Shown here in pieces: positions 44,912-52,633 of a DNA stretch of 64,000 bases. Where the stretch lies: positions 310,001-374,000 of the forward strand of contig NZ_JAHKQR010000016.1 of assembly GCF_018860805.1 (NCBI RefSeq), written 5' to 3'. A program made the translations under genes and the position numbers. Below the pieces are notes generated by a model. That model worked only from the letters and a program-made list of their open reading frames with translations. It was not told where the DNA came from and did not search any database. Origin of the DNA: Aestuariibacter sp. A3R04 (GTDB lineage: Bacteria; Pseudomonadota; Gammaproteobacteria; Enterobacterales; Alteromonadaceae). Positions within the stretch are counted from its first letter, which is position 1; every line of letters begins with the position of its first letter.

Positions 44912-47900
44912 TTACATACGATACTGTACGCCTAAAGTGAAGCGACGCTCGTTGATATAGCGTTTGTCAGTTAAATCAGTCCACTGGTAGTACTGATCAC
45001 GGCTTTCTTCAGTCAGGTTCAACCCCTGCAAGGACACCGTAAAGTTCTCGTTGATGTCGTAGCTGACAGAGACATCAACATACATTGTGGCATCCAGGTA
45101 TTTCGCTAACTCGTAGTCGCCCAAACGTCGCATGGAAAGGAAGGTTTTACTGCGGTAGTTTGCCGCAATACGCGCTTGCAGTGCATCATCTTCATACCAC
45201 AACGCAAAGTTGGCCTGATGTTCTGAATTGTCCATCATAGGCGTGTCATTGCCGTAGTAGTCAGTTTCATCGCTGGTACTGGGTGAATAAGTATAGTTGG
45301 TGTTTATACCGAAGTTTGACCAAATACCATCAAGGAAATCAAAGCCCTGTTGATAGCCAATTTCGATGCCTTCTACGCTTGCTCCCTGACCGTTGCCAAT
45401 GGTGGTTGTGGGTACCAACCCGGTAAACTCAGTTGTGGCCGGATCATAGCCCCGCACCTGACCATCGCTGTCCGCGATAGGTAAGAATACCGTGGTATTT
45501 TTGATGAAGGATTCAATATCAATGGAGAATGCAGCCACGCTTAGCATTCCGGTTTCACTGAAATACCATTCGTAAGACACATCGAGGTTCGTTGAACGCC
45601 AGGGCTCAAGTTGTGGGTTGCCCTGCTGACTGGCCGATACGGCACAGAATACATCTGAACCATCGGGTGCCTGCACGTCACACGCCAATATTCGCGACAC
45701 ATTGATACCGCCAGCAAGGTTGTTGGTATTGTGCTGCGTTACCGTTTCTGTGTACGAGAAGCGCAACAACTGGTCGTCAGTGAGATTTAACACCAGGTTG
45801 ATAGATGGGAGTAGATCTGAATAATCACGCTTCGTATTAATTTGCGCCGAGGCAGGCGGAAGCATGCCCAAAGCGCCAGAGAGAATGTAGTCAACACCGT
45901 TGTAGGTAGCAAAACCATTGGTTGCCACGTCTGACTGGTTGATATCCAGCTCCGTTTTCACATAGCGCAAACCCACGTTTCCGCGATATGTCATACCGCC
46001 AACTTCGCCATCGAGATTGGCTTGCAAGTAAAATTCCTGAATCGTTTCTTCCATGTCGTAAGAATTTGCACCATCAGGCGACTGGATATTTTGCCCGTAC
46101 ACTTCATTGTGCCAGCCGAGGGGATCAGACATGGCTTCCGGATCAACAAAGTACAGGCTGCCGAGACCAGAAGCACCCTGGAAATCACTGATTTGGGTGA
46201 TCATGCCTTTTTGATCGAGCTCGGTAAACGAAATCGGTTCAATGAAAGACTCCAGCGAGTTTGGCGCCTGACTGGCTGAATCTTTCCAGCGCGACAAAAA
46301 CGCTTCACCGTATTCGTTGGTACGGGCCACGCCGCCGATCCAGGCCTGCTGCTCTACAGAACGCTTGGCATAGCGCACGCCAGCGTCAACCGACATGACA
46401 GGCCCCCAATCGGCCAAATACGTGCCATCAAGGCGAAACACATCAAGATCAGCATCGCGGTTTGCACCGGTAAGGTTGGTTGATGTTGCGGAATATCGGT
46501 TGATGTTGCTGCCAAAGACCTCATTGACTTCTTCACCGTCTATATACATAGTGGATGGCAAATTCCAGATTTGCTCGCCGCCGGAGTAAGTAATACCAAT
46601 GGGGATCATGGTGAAGTCACCGGCCGCAGTACCATCGGGTAGCTCGGCAGGTTGTCCGTCGTAGCCCCAGGGGTTTACGTCACTTACCGGTACGCCACCA
46701 GCGCCTTTATAAGTTGCGCCCACCTGTGAACCACTGTTTATATAGGCATCGACAACGCTCAGCGCATTGTCATCACGGGCTTCCCCATGCACCCAGCGCA
46801 CGCTGCCGGAAAAATCGCCGCCGTTATCAAACTTAATTTCAAGGTTGGTATTAATGGCTTCTCGTTCTGACGCATTGGCCTCGGAGTGCACCATGGTTCT
46901 GCGCGCTTGTAAAACACCACTGGAGAAAGAATTAAATGTACCACCCAAATCGACAATGTTGCCGTCTTCATCCTTAATATAGTTCTCATGGGCGGTAAAG
47001 CCGTCGGCAGCGGGTGTGAACCACCCTGTCACACTTTGCCAGGCTTGCGCTGCAATAAAGCCAGCCTGCCTGTTAAGTTCATCCATTTGGGTATAAAACA
47101 CTTCGCCCAACACTTCGATGTCGTCAGTGGCCTGCCATTGAAAAGACCCATTTACTCCCACACGGTCGCGAGTAACAAACTGGTTTGAAGCCTGATGCCC
47201 CTGAAACGCATAATAAACGTCGTCAGTCGTTCCATTACCATTTGCGTCGGTATTGGGTTCTACAAAGGTATTGGCTTCGGTTGCTGCAAAACCCCAATCG
47301 CCACCTGCTGAGCCAATCAAATAATCGGCCAGATTTTTCTCTGACACGGTCACCGACAAGGTGGCCCCAAAGTCATGGTTATTGTTGTACCCAATAAATG
47401 CGGTTGCCAGGCTATCCACGTCTTCGCCCATAGAGCCATCTGTGGCTTCCACTTTGGCGTTCAGCGTCAAGCCTTCTTCCAGATCAAAAGGCCGGTATGT
47501 GGCCAGGTTGATAATACCCGACATTCCCGAAGCGATCATGCTTGCCTCACGGGATTTATACACATCCAGGCCGGAAACCATGGTAGAAGGAATATCAGTA
47601 AAATTTGGTTGTACCGTGGTTACTGAACTTGCTGATAGCATTTGCTCGCCATTCAGGGTGGTACCAACCTGGCCTATACCACGAATGTTTACGGTGCTTC
47701 CTTCACCACCGGAACGGTTAATTTGCACGCCTGTGATACGTTGCAAAGAATCGGCAATTGTCACGTCGGGCAGCTTACCGATGTCTGTGGCACTAATAGA
47801 GTCGCTTACTGAATCAGCAAATCGCTTCTCGTTTAATGATTTAATCTGTGAACCCCGAATACCTCGTACTTGAATGACTTCAACCAGGCTATCGTCGGTA

Positions 47901-48019
47901 TTGTCCACACCCGGTGATGGGCTTTGCGGTGTTTGCGCCGCTACAGCAGCACTCAGAAAAACACTGCTGACACTGGCAGCAATGGCGTGCTTGCAGAAAA
48001 GTTGCTGTAAATTTTTCAT
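44912..48019 (-). CDS. TonB-dependent receptor of the mannan locus
   Basis: A 1035-residue outer-membrane receptor of the proteobacterial carbohydrate type (TIGR01782-like). After the signal peptide (about residues 1-28) come the TonB box region (DDSLVEVIQVRGIRGSQ), the plug (FADSVSDSISATDIGKLPDVTIADSLQRI, seen as SDSISATDIGKLPD; GVQINRSGGEGSTVNIRGIGQV) and a large barrel ending in FTLGVQYRM. A final Met in place of Phe is unusual but occurs in this family. AAGGGA lies 6 bases before the ATG. It follows the GH26 gene by 52 bases, with a perfect hairpin between them. The expected substrate is beta-mannooligosaccharide released by GH26. Confidence 0.92.
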   Translation of the reverse strand: MKNLQQLFCKHAIAASVSSVFLSAAVAAQTPQSPSPGVDNTDDSLVEVIQVRGIRGSQIKSLNEKRFADSVSDSISATDIGKLPDVTIADSLQRITGVQINRSGGEGSTVNIRGIGQVGTTLNGEQMLSASSVTTVQPNFTDIPSTMVSGLDVYKSREASMIASGMSGIINLATYRPFDLEEGLTLNAKVEATDGSMGEDVDSLATAFIGYNNNHDFGATLSVTVSEKNLADYLIGSAGGDWGFAATEANTFVEPNTDANGNGTTDDVYYAFQGHQASNQFVTRDRVGVNGSFQWQATDDIEVLGEVFYTQMDELNRQAGFIAAQAWQSVTGWFTPAADGFTAHENYIKDEDGNIVDLGGTFNSFSSGVLQARRTMVHSEANASEREAINTNLEIKFDNGGDFSGSVRWVHGEARDDNALSVVDAYINSGSQVGATYKGAGGVPVSDVNPWGYDGQPAELPDGTAAGDFTMIPIGITYSGGEQIWNLPSTMYIDGEEVNEVFGSNINRYSATSTNLTGANRDADLDVFRLDGTYLADWGPVMSVDAGVRYAKRSVEQQAWIGGVARTNEYGEAFLSRWKDSASQAPNSLESFIEPISFTELDQKGMITQISDFQGASGLGSLYFVDPEAMSDPLGWHNEVYGQNIQSPDGANSYDMEETIQEFYLQANLDGEVGGMTYRGNVGLRYVKTELDINQSDVATNGFATYNGVDYILSGALGMLPPASAQINTKRDYSDLLPSINLVLNLTDDQLLRFSYTETVTQHNTNNLAGGINVSRILACDVQAPDGSDVFCAVSASQQGNPQLEPWRSTNLDVSYEWYFSETGMLSVAAFSIDIESFIKNTTVFLPIADSDGQVRGYDPATTEFTGLVPTTTIGNGQGASVEGIEIGYQQGFDFLDGIWSNFGINTNYTYSPSTSDETDYYGNDTPMMDNSEHQANFALWYEDDALQARIAANYRSKTFLSMRRLGDYELAKYLDATMYVDVSVSYDINENFTVSLQGLNLTEESRDQYYQWTDLTDKRYINERRFTLGVQYRM

Positions 48020-48042
48020 AGTTGTTCCCTTGTTCGTTGCAT

Positions 48043-48064
48043 GCCGGACACCATGGTGTCCGGC
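48043..48064. repeat. 22-bp perfect palindrome between the GH26 and TonB receptor genes
   Basis: Left half GCCGGACACCA and right half TGGTGTCCGGC are exact reverse complements with no spacer. It sits 7 bases past the GH26 stop codon and 23 bases before the receptor ATG. No T-run follows, so it is more likely an RNA processing or stabilising hairpin than a terminator. Confidence 0.7.
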
Positions 48065-48071
48065 CTTCGCT

Positions 48072-49409
48072 TTAGTCGAGTGAAATGGTGTCTACATAAA
48101 AGGTGGTGTGAGCAGAGGTTAACCCCTGAAATTGCACTCCAAAGCCCTGTAACTCACTGATGTCGCTGATATCCAGCGACAAGCTCGCCATCCCATCGGT
48201 TAAGGCCGCGGCACCGGCATCACGCCAGTTTCCATCTTTATCTTTCGCCCACAGTTTGGCTGTGGTGTCTTGTGCCGCGTTGGGAACATAAACCACCATG
48301 TTCAGTGTACTTACGTCATCACCCAATAAAATACCGTTTTCAGGGTATGTCTGTATCACCACTTCATCGCCATCGGCTAGGGTTACCTGACCTTGCAGGG
48401 CAAAGTTCCCGCTGTCAGCCCAATCATCTGCCAGTGCTAACCCCATTGCTGGCGACCAGTTCACTTGCAGCTCAAAGCCGTTTGTACCTTCGAAGCCCTG
48501 ATAGTGCTCACCATCGAGCTTGATGGCATCGACGAAGAACCTCGCATCGGTGCTGGTGGCATCAGCGTTGTTAAAACGCACACCCAGACCATTCAGCGTG
48601 TCGACTTCACTGACGTCTATGGACAAGGTCGAGCCCCCCTCTTCCAGCGCCGTTGCTGCAGGCCAGCTCTCCACGCCATCCGGGGCTTTGAAGAAAATAT
48701 GTCCGTCTACACTGCTGCCAGCGCCCATGGCGTTTACATCAATGGTAAGGCTGTTTATTCCTGTTACATCAATACCGCCCGTTGGATAGGTTTGTAGCAC
48801 TATATTTTCAGCTGAGTCCAACTGAGAGAGATCCTGATACAACGCCAACGATTGCATACCTTCGCTTGCCCACTCACGAGACAAGGTAGTACCCGTTACA
48901 CCAGACCAGTTCACCTGACTTCCCCAGCCCATGGTATTGGGTTCAAAGTCTTGATAAACCTCTCCGTCAAGAGCAATGCTATCGATTAGGTAAGTCGCCT
49001 GCGTCGCTGTACCGTCAAGGCCCATGAAGCGCACCCCCAAACCGTTGATCACGTCTATTTCGCTTACATCAATCGACAGGGTTGTTCCACCTTCGGCAAC
49101 CGCTACCGCGTCTGGCCAACTCTCTACGCCATCTGGCGCTTTAAAGAAGATGTGCGCGACAATGTTGGCACCTGCTTCCAGCGTATTTACCGCAATGGTC
49201 AGTTCATCAGTTTCCGATACATCGATGCCGCCGGCCGGATAGGTTTGAAATACCACGTTGTCCAACGTATCTGGCTGCGTCATATCTTTAGTGACAGATA
49301 AAGCGTAGGCACCGTTTTGCGCCCAGGCGTCAGAAATGGCAATGCCGTCGGTGGGAGACCAATTAAGCTGTGCTTCCCAGCTACTTACCGACAATTCAAA
49401 ATCGGCATA
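48072..49409 (-). repeat. three tandem C-terminal modules in the GH26 protein
   Basis: Each copy of about 140-150 residues begins with a Y-x-x-FE motif, then W/Q-x-NWS and a D/E-W-A-x-x-G stretch: DFELSVSSWEAQLNWS, DFEPNTMGWGSQVNWS and GFEGTNGFELQVNWS. Each has IVVQTYP-like and HIFFKAPDGVESWP or related strands. The pattern is that of beta-sandwich carbohydrate-binding modules; the CBM family number is not assigned. Confidence 0.8.
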
Positions 49410-51263
49410 AACACCACTGACTTTGGCTCGTCCGCCTGGAACGTCATCGACGTTGAGCACACCGTCAAAGGCGTAGTTAGCATCAACTTCAGCCGGCGCT
49501 GCGCCTTGAGGGCCAATCACTGAATCTGGGTTCCAGAACTCTGAATTCCAGGTAATGAAGAACGACCACATCGCGCCCTGTTCGTGCATGAGTTGTACGT
49601 CGGGAATGGTGCCGGTTTCCGTCAGCGCCACCATTTTCTTTCCGTTGTGACGGTCTTGCAGTGTTTTAAACTGGGACGCGAACGTATGGGTATCGTCATT
49701 GCGTGGATCGCCGTAGCCGTCGAACCCCACAATGTCTACCATTTCATCGCCTGGGTACCAGTCTTCGCCCAAACCATCGGTGTGGGTAAACACCCAAATA
49801 AGGTTGTTCAAACCGTGGTGGTTAGTGAGGCGGTCATACATTAGTGTCCACAAGCCTTTGAAGGCCTCTGCACCTTTTGCCCCCCACCAGAACCATCCGC
49901 CTTGTGCTTCGTGCAGCGGACGCCACAATACAGGTATACCGGCGTCTTGCAGCGTTTTTAGTTCTGCCGCCACAATATCAATATCAGCGAGCAGTTCTGC
50001 GTATTCAGCAGAGCTGGTATCAGCCAGCGCGGCGGCAATGTCAAAGGTGGTGCCGTCGGTGTAGAAACTGCCATTGCCAGTACCCGTGTTGCCACTTGGC
50101 GCACGCCAGTGAAACAGTGCAGAAACAATAAAATTACGGGACGCCTTGTGAGCAATAATCGCCTCGGTGAGGCCATCAAAATCTGCGCCATCGTAAGACG
50201 ATGAATAATTCATATAATCGAAGGCTATAATCGCAGGAGAATCATCACCGGTTGCCGCTTCAATTTTCTGGGTTTCGAACAGTGGGAAGGTATTATCTTC
50301 TTTTTGCGGAAACTCGGTTTGCCCACTGAGTGTAGACGTCAGATAGTTTTCGCTCAGGAACGCCATTAAATCAACCGCTTCCTGAGTGGCATTTGGGTTT
50401 ACCAGCTCTGGCGCAACGGGCAATGGTGCCGGCGGCTCTGCAGATGGGATGAGCGAAATACCGTCAATGCGGTAGTAATTCCAGCCGCCGCCAACTTCGA
50501 TGGTGTTTTCACCTTCAACGATTTCCACCACGCCTACGCGCATTTCTTCCCATTGGCCCGTGGCGTTAAATTCAAGCGCATAGTCGACACCATTCACATT
50601 TACATTGGCCACTTTGCCGCCGTAGTCTGAAGGAATAGCGTAGCGCACGTTAAGGGTATAAAACCCCGGCGTGGTATTGATGGGAAAAACAGCACTCATG
50701 CCAGGCTCAATATCGCCGGTATGGGCATCGTTGTTTGCACCTAGGATGAATTTCTCATCACCCGGAACCACTAAAGCCACGCCATTTAGAATGGTATCTG
50801 CATCGCTAACGTCTGCATTGATCACCGAATCCGGGTCGAATACCGTTATTTCCACCGTGTCTTTTAAGGGATTACCGTCATCATCGGTAACGACTTCGCC
50901 CTGACTATTAACAATAGCAATATCAAACACCAGTTTGTCGGAAACAACTGAGTCAGGAACAGCAAACGAAACGGTTGAGCCTGTGTTTGTGTTGAGAGCT
51001 ACTTCCGCGCCACTCACCTGCTCCCACATAATGACTTCACCGCTGGTTGTACCCACCAGCTTCGCTTCCAATGTCACTGCGTCGCCTGGCTTAATTTCCA
51101 TATTATCAGGCGCAATAATATTGAGCGGTTTCTCTTCAGGTTGGTAAACAGCTGTTTCAGTATTCAGATCGTCGCCGCCCAGGCAACCACCCAACCCCAA
51201 CAGTATGCTGGCACCCAGCATACTACGAGCAAATAGCATTCGGTTTCTGTTCATTGTTCTCAT
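48072..51263 (-). CDS. GH26 beta-mannanase, multimodular surface lipoprotein
   Basis: A 1063-residue lipoprotein: the signal ends in LGLGGC with Cys 27, followed by LGGDD. In order come a PKD/Ig-like domain (about 48-142: WEQVSGAEVAL, SFAVPD), a CBM35/CBM6-like sandwich (about 150-275, ending WNYYRIDGISLIPS), the GH26 barrel (about 290-610) with acid/base Glu 452 in WRPLHEAQGGWFWW and nucleophile Glu 549 in MVALTETGTIPD, and three similar C-terminal modules (about 619-1063), probably mannan-binding. It should start mannan breakdown outside the cell. ATG 51263 has GGGA only 2 bases before it; ATG 51254 is an alternative. Two operators lie upstream. Confidence 0.93.
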   Translation of the reverse strand: MRTMNRNRMLFARSMLGASILLGLGGCLGGDDLNTETAVYQPEEKPLNIIAPDNMEIKPGDAVTLEAKLVGTTSGEVIMWEQVSGAEVALNTNTGSTVSFAVPDSVVSDKLVFDIAIVNSQGEVVTDDDGNPLKDTVEITVFDPDSVINADVSDADTILNGVALVVPGDEKFILGANNDAHTGDIEPGMSAVFPINTTPGFYTLNVRYAIPSDYGGKVANVNVNGVDYALEFNATGQWEEMRVGVVEIVEGENTIEVGGGWNYYRIDGISLIPSAEPPAPLPVAPELVNPNATQEAVDLMAFLSENYLTSTLSGQTEFPQKEDNTFPLFETQKIEAATGDDSPAIIAFDYMNYSSSYDGADFDGLTEAIIAHKASRNFIVSALFHWRAPSGNTGTGNGSFYTDGTTFDIAAALADTSSAEYAELLADIDIVAAELKTLQDAGIPVLWRPLHEAQGGWFWWGAKGAEAFKGLWTLMYDRLTNHHGLNNLIWVFTHTDGLGEDWYPGDEMVDIVGFDGYGDPRNDDTHTFASQFKTLQDRHNGKKMVALTETGTIPDVQLMHEQGAMWSFFITWNSEFWNPDSVIGPQGAAPAEVDANYAFDGVLNVDDVPGGRAKVSGVYADFELSVSSWEAQLNWSPTDGIAISDAWAQNGAYALSVTKDMTQPDTLDNVVFQTYPAGGIDVSETDELTIAVNTLEAGANIVAHIFFKAPDGVESWPDAVAVAEGGTTLSIDVSEIDVINGLGVRFMGLDGTATQATYLIDSIALDGEVYQDFEPNTMGWGSQVNWSGVTGTTLSREWASEGMQSLALYQDLSQLDSAENIVLQTYPTGGIDVTGINSLTIDVNAMGAGSSVDGHIFFKAPDGVESWPAATALEEGGSTLSIDVSEVDTLNGLGVRFNNADATSTDARFFVDAIKLDGEHYQGFEGTNGFELQVNWSPAMGLALADDWADSGNFALQGQVTLADGDEVVIQTYPENGILLGDDVSTLNMVVYVPNAAQDTTAKLWAKDKDGNWRDAGAAALTDGMASLSLDISDISELQGFGVQFQGLTSAHTTFYVDTISLD

Positions 51264-51282
51264 TTCCCACGTTGGCCCAACT

Positions 51283-51300
51283 AAATGAACCGGTTCATTT
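51283..51300. promoter_or_regulatory. LacI-family operator AAATGAACCGGTTCATTT (perfect)
   Basis: Identical over all 18 bases to the operator at 43167-43184. It begins 20 bases upstream of the GH26 ATG, so a bound repressor would block the start of transcription or early elongation. Confidence 0.85.
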
Positions 51301-51328
51301 TTAGTTATTTAAAAAACCGGAACGAACA

Positions 51329-51346
51329 AAATGAACCGGTTTATTT
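51329..51346. promoter_or_regulatory. LacI-family operator AAATGAACCGGTTTATTT
   Basis: One mismatch from the perfect palindrome. Its centre is 46 bases from that of the site at 51283, about four helical turns, which would allow cooperative binding on one face. Confidence 0.75.
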
Positions 51347-51548
51347 TTACAATATACTTACATGAACCGTTCAGATCAACATTTTTTTAACGTCTCGGCA
51401 AGCGTGGCATTTTCACACATAAAATTAAACGGGCAACCCAGCAAACCATTTAATTTAGCAGCAGATAGGGTTCATATTTCAGGTTGTCTGTGTGAGGCAC
51501 CCTCCATCACAGCGCTCACTTTGTTAATAAAAGTGGCATCAACACCCC

Positions 51549-51566
51549 TTATGAACCGGTTCAAAT
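51549..51566. promoter_or_regulatory. LacI-family operator TTATGAACCGGTTCAAAT
   Basis: The 14-bp core TGAACCGGTTCA with flanking bases is intact. It is 43 bases upstream of the isomerase ATG, which places the isomerase in the mannan regulon. Confidence 0.75.
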
Positions 51567-51609
51567 TGTTATATAGTGGTTCTCAACGTCTATTATTAAC
51601 AGGGTTACT

Positions 51610-52581
51610 ATGTTTACACGCCGTCAGTTTCTTCAAGCCGCAGTGACAGGTACAGCAATGGCGACAACGCCCTTAGCTATCGCCGCCAATATGACACAAA
51701 ACACTCCGCAGTTGTCAGTATCACAATGGTCGTTTCATCGCGCAATTTTAGGCACCAGTAAAGACAACTACCCGGCATTCCTCAAAACCCTTCATTCCGA
51801 CCACCCAGAGCGCGTGTTGCAGGGCACGCTCGACCCACGAGACATTTGTGTGGTTGCCAGGGAGCTCGGGCTGGCTCATGTTGATCTGGTAAATATTCTC
51901 TTCTTCGGCTATCACAGTAACGCAGCATATTTGCGGGAATTTACCCAACGGGCAAACGACAACGGCGTGGCATTTCAAGTACTAATGTGTGACCAAACCG
52001 GCGAGCTAGGAGCCAGTACAGCCGCTAAGCGACAAGCGTCAATTGATTTACACAAGCGCTGGCTGGATACTGCTGCCACATTGGGCTGCAAGCAACTTCG
52101 GGTAAACGCCTATGGCGATGGCTCATACTTACAACAACTGAATAACTGCGCCGCGTCTTTGCACACGCTGGCAAGCCACGCAGCAGCAATGAACATTGAA
52201 CTACTTGTAGAAAATCACGGCTACGCATCGAACAACGGCGCCTGGCTGGCCATGCTTATAGAGCGCGCTGATCACCGAAACCTGGGGGTATTCACCGACT
52301 TGGACAACTTCTTCATGGGAGGATGGGATATTGAGCCTGAACGGCGCTACGACAGAATTCAGGGCATACATGATCTCGCTCCGTTCACACGCGGCGTGAG
52401 TGTAAAAGCCCACGATTTTAATGAGCGCGGCGAAGAAACCACCCTGGCATACCCACCGTTATTCGCTATTTTACAGCAAGCGGGCTTTGCAGGCTTTTAT
52501 AGTATTGAATATGAAGGCACACGATTGAGCGAAATGGAAGGTACCCGAGCCACCCTCGCATACACGAAAGCGTCGTTATAG
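51610..52581 (+). CDS. exported sugar isomerase/epimerase-like TIM-barrel protein
   Basis: A 323-residue protein of the xylose-isomerase-like TIM-barrel superfamily (AP endonuclease 2 fold). The N-terminus MFTRRQFLQAAVTGTAMATTPLAIAA is a twin-arginine signal, so it should be exported folded. The barrel shows HVDLVNILFFGYHS, QLRVNAYGDGSY, LLVENHGYASNNG (metal-ligand Glu), GVFTDLDNFFM and GVSVKAHDFNERG, with a final YSIEYEGTR. These give a plausible divalent metal site. It is divergent from GH26 and carries an operator of the mannan regulator. The reaction is unknown; similar Tat-exported proteins are often annotated sugar phosphate isomerase, but a periplasmic enzyme would meet unphosphorylated sugars. 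Confidence 0.85.
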   Translation: MFTRRQFLQAAVTGTAMATTPLAIAANMTQNTPQLSVSQWSFHRAILGTSKDNYPAFLKTLHSDHPERVLQGTLDPRDICVVARELGLAHVDLVNILFFGYHSNAAYLREFTQRANDNGVAFQVLMCDQTGELGASTAAKRQASIDLHKRWLDTAATLGCKQLRVNAYGDGSYLQQLNNCAASLHTLASHAAAMNIELLVENHGYASNNGAWLAMLIERADHRNLGVFTDLDNFFMGGWDIEPERRYDRIQGIHDLAPFTRGVSVKAHDFNERGEETTLAYPPLFAILQQAGFAGFYSIEYEGTRLSEMEGTRATLAYTKASL

Positions 52582-52603
52582 CGCAGGCGCGTTTTCCCTT
52601 CAT

Positions 52604-52633
52604 GATTGCCGACGTAAGCGGCAATCAGTTTTT
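52604..52633 (+). terminator. Rho-independent terminator of the sugar isomerase gene
   Basis: GATTGCCG (52604-52611) and CGGCAATC (52619-52626) form an 8-bp stem with a 7-base loop, followed by AGTTTTT. It overlaps the last codon of the convergent kinase gene. Confidence 0.85.

Larger units (their letters stand above)
51264..51609. other. 346-bp divergent control region of GH26 and the sugar isomerase
   Basis: I see no credible gene here. The open frame at 51362-51646 overlaps the isomerase start and lacks coding character. The region carries three full LacI-type operators (51283, 51329, 51549) and a shortened one at 51362 (TGAACCGTTCA, one base missing in the centre). Confidence 0.7.

Noticed and set aside
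51362..51646. 94-codon open frame in the GH26/isomerase control region
   Set aside because: It starts inside a shortened operator copy and overlaps the start of the isomerase gene. Its sequence has no recognisable domain and no ribosome site.
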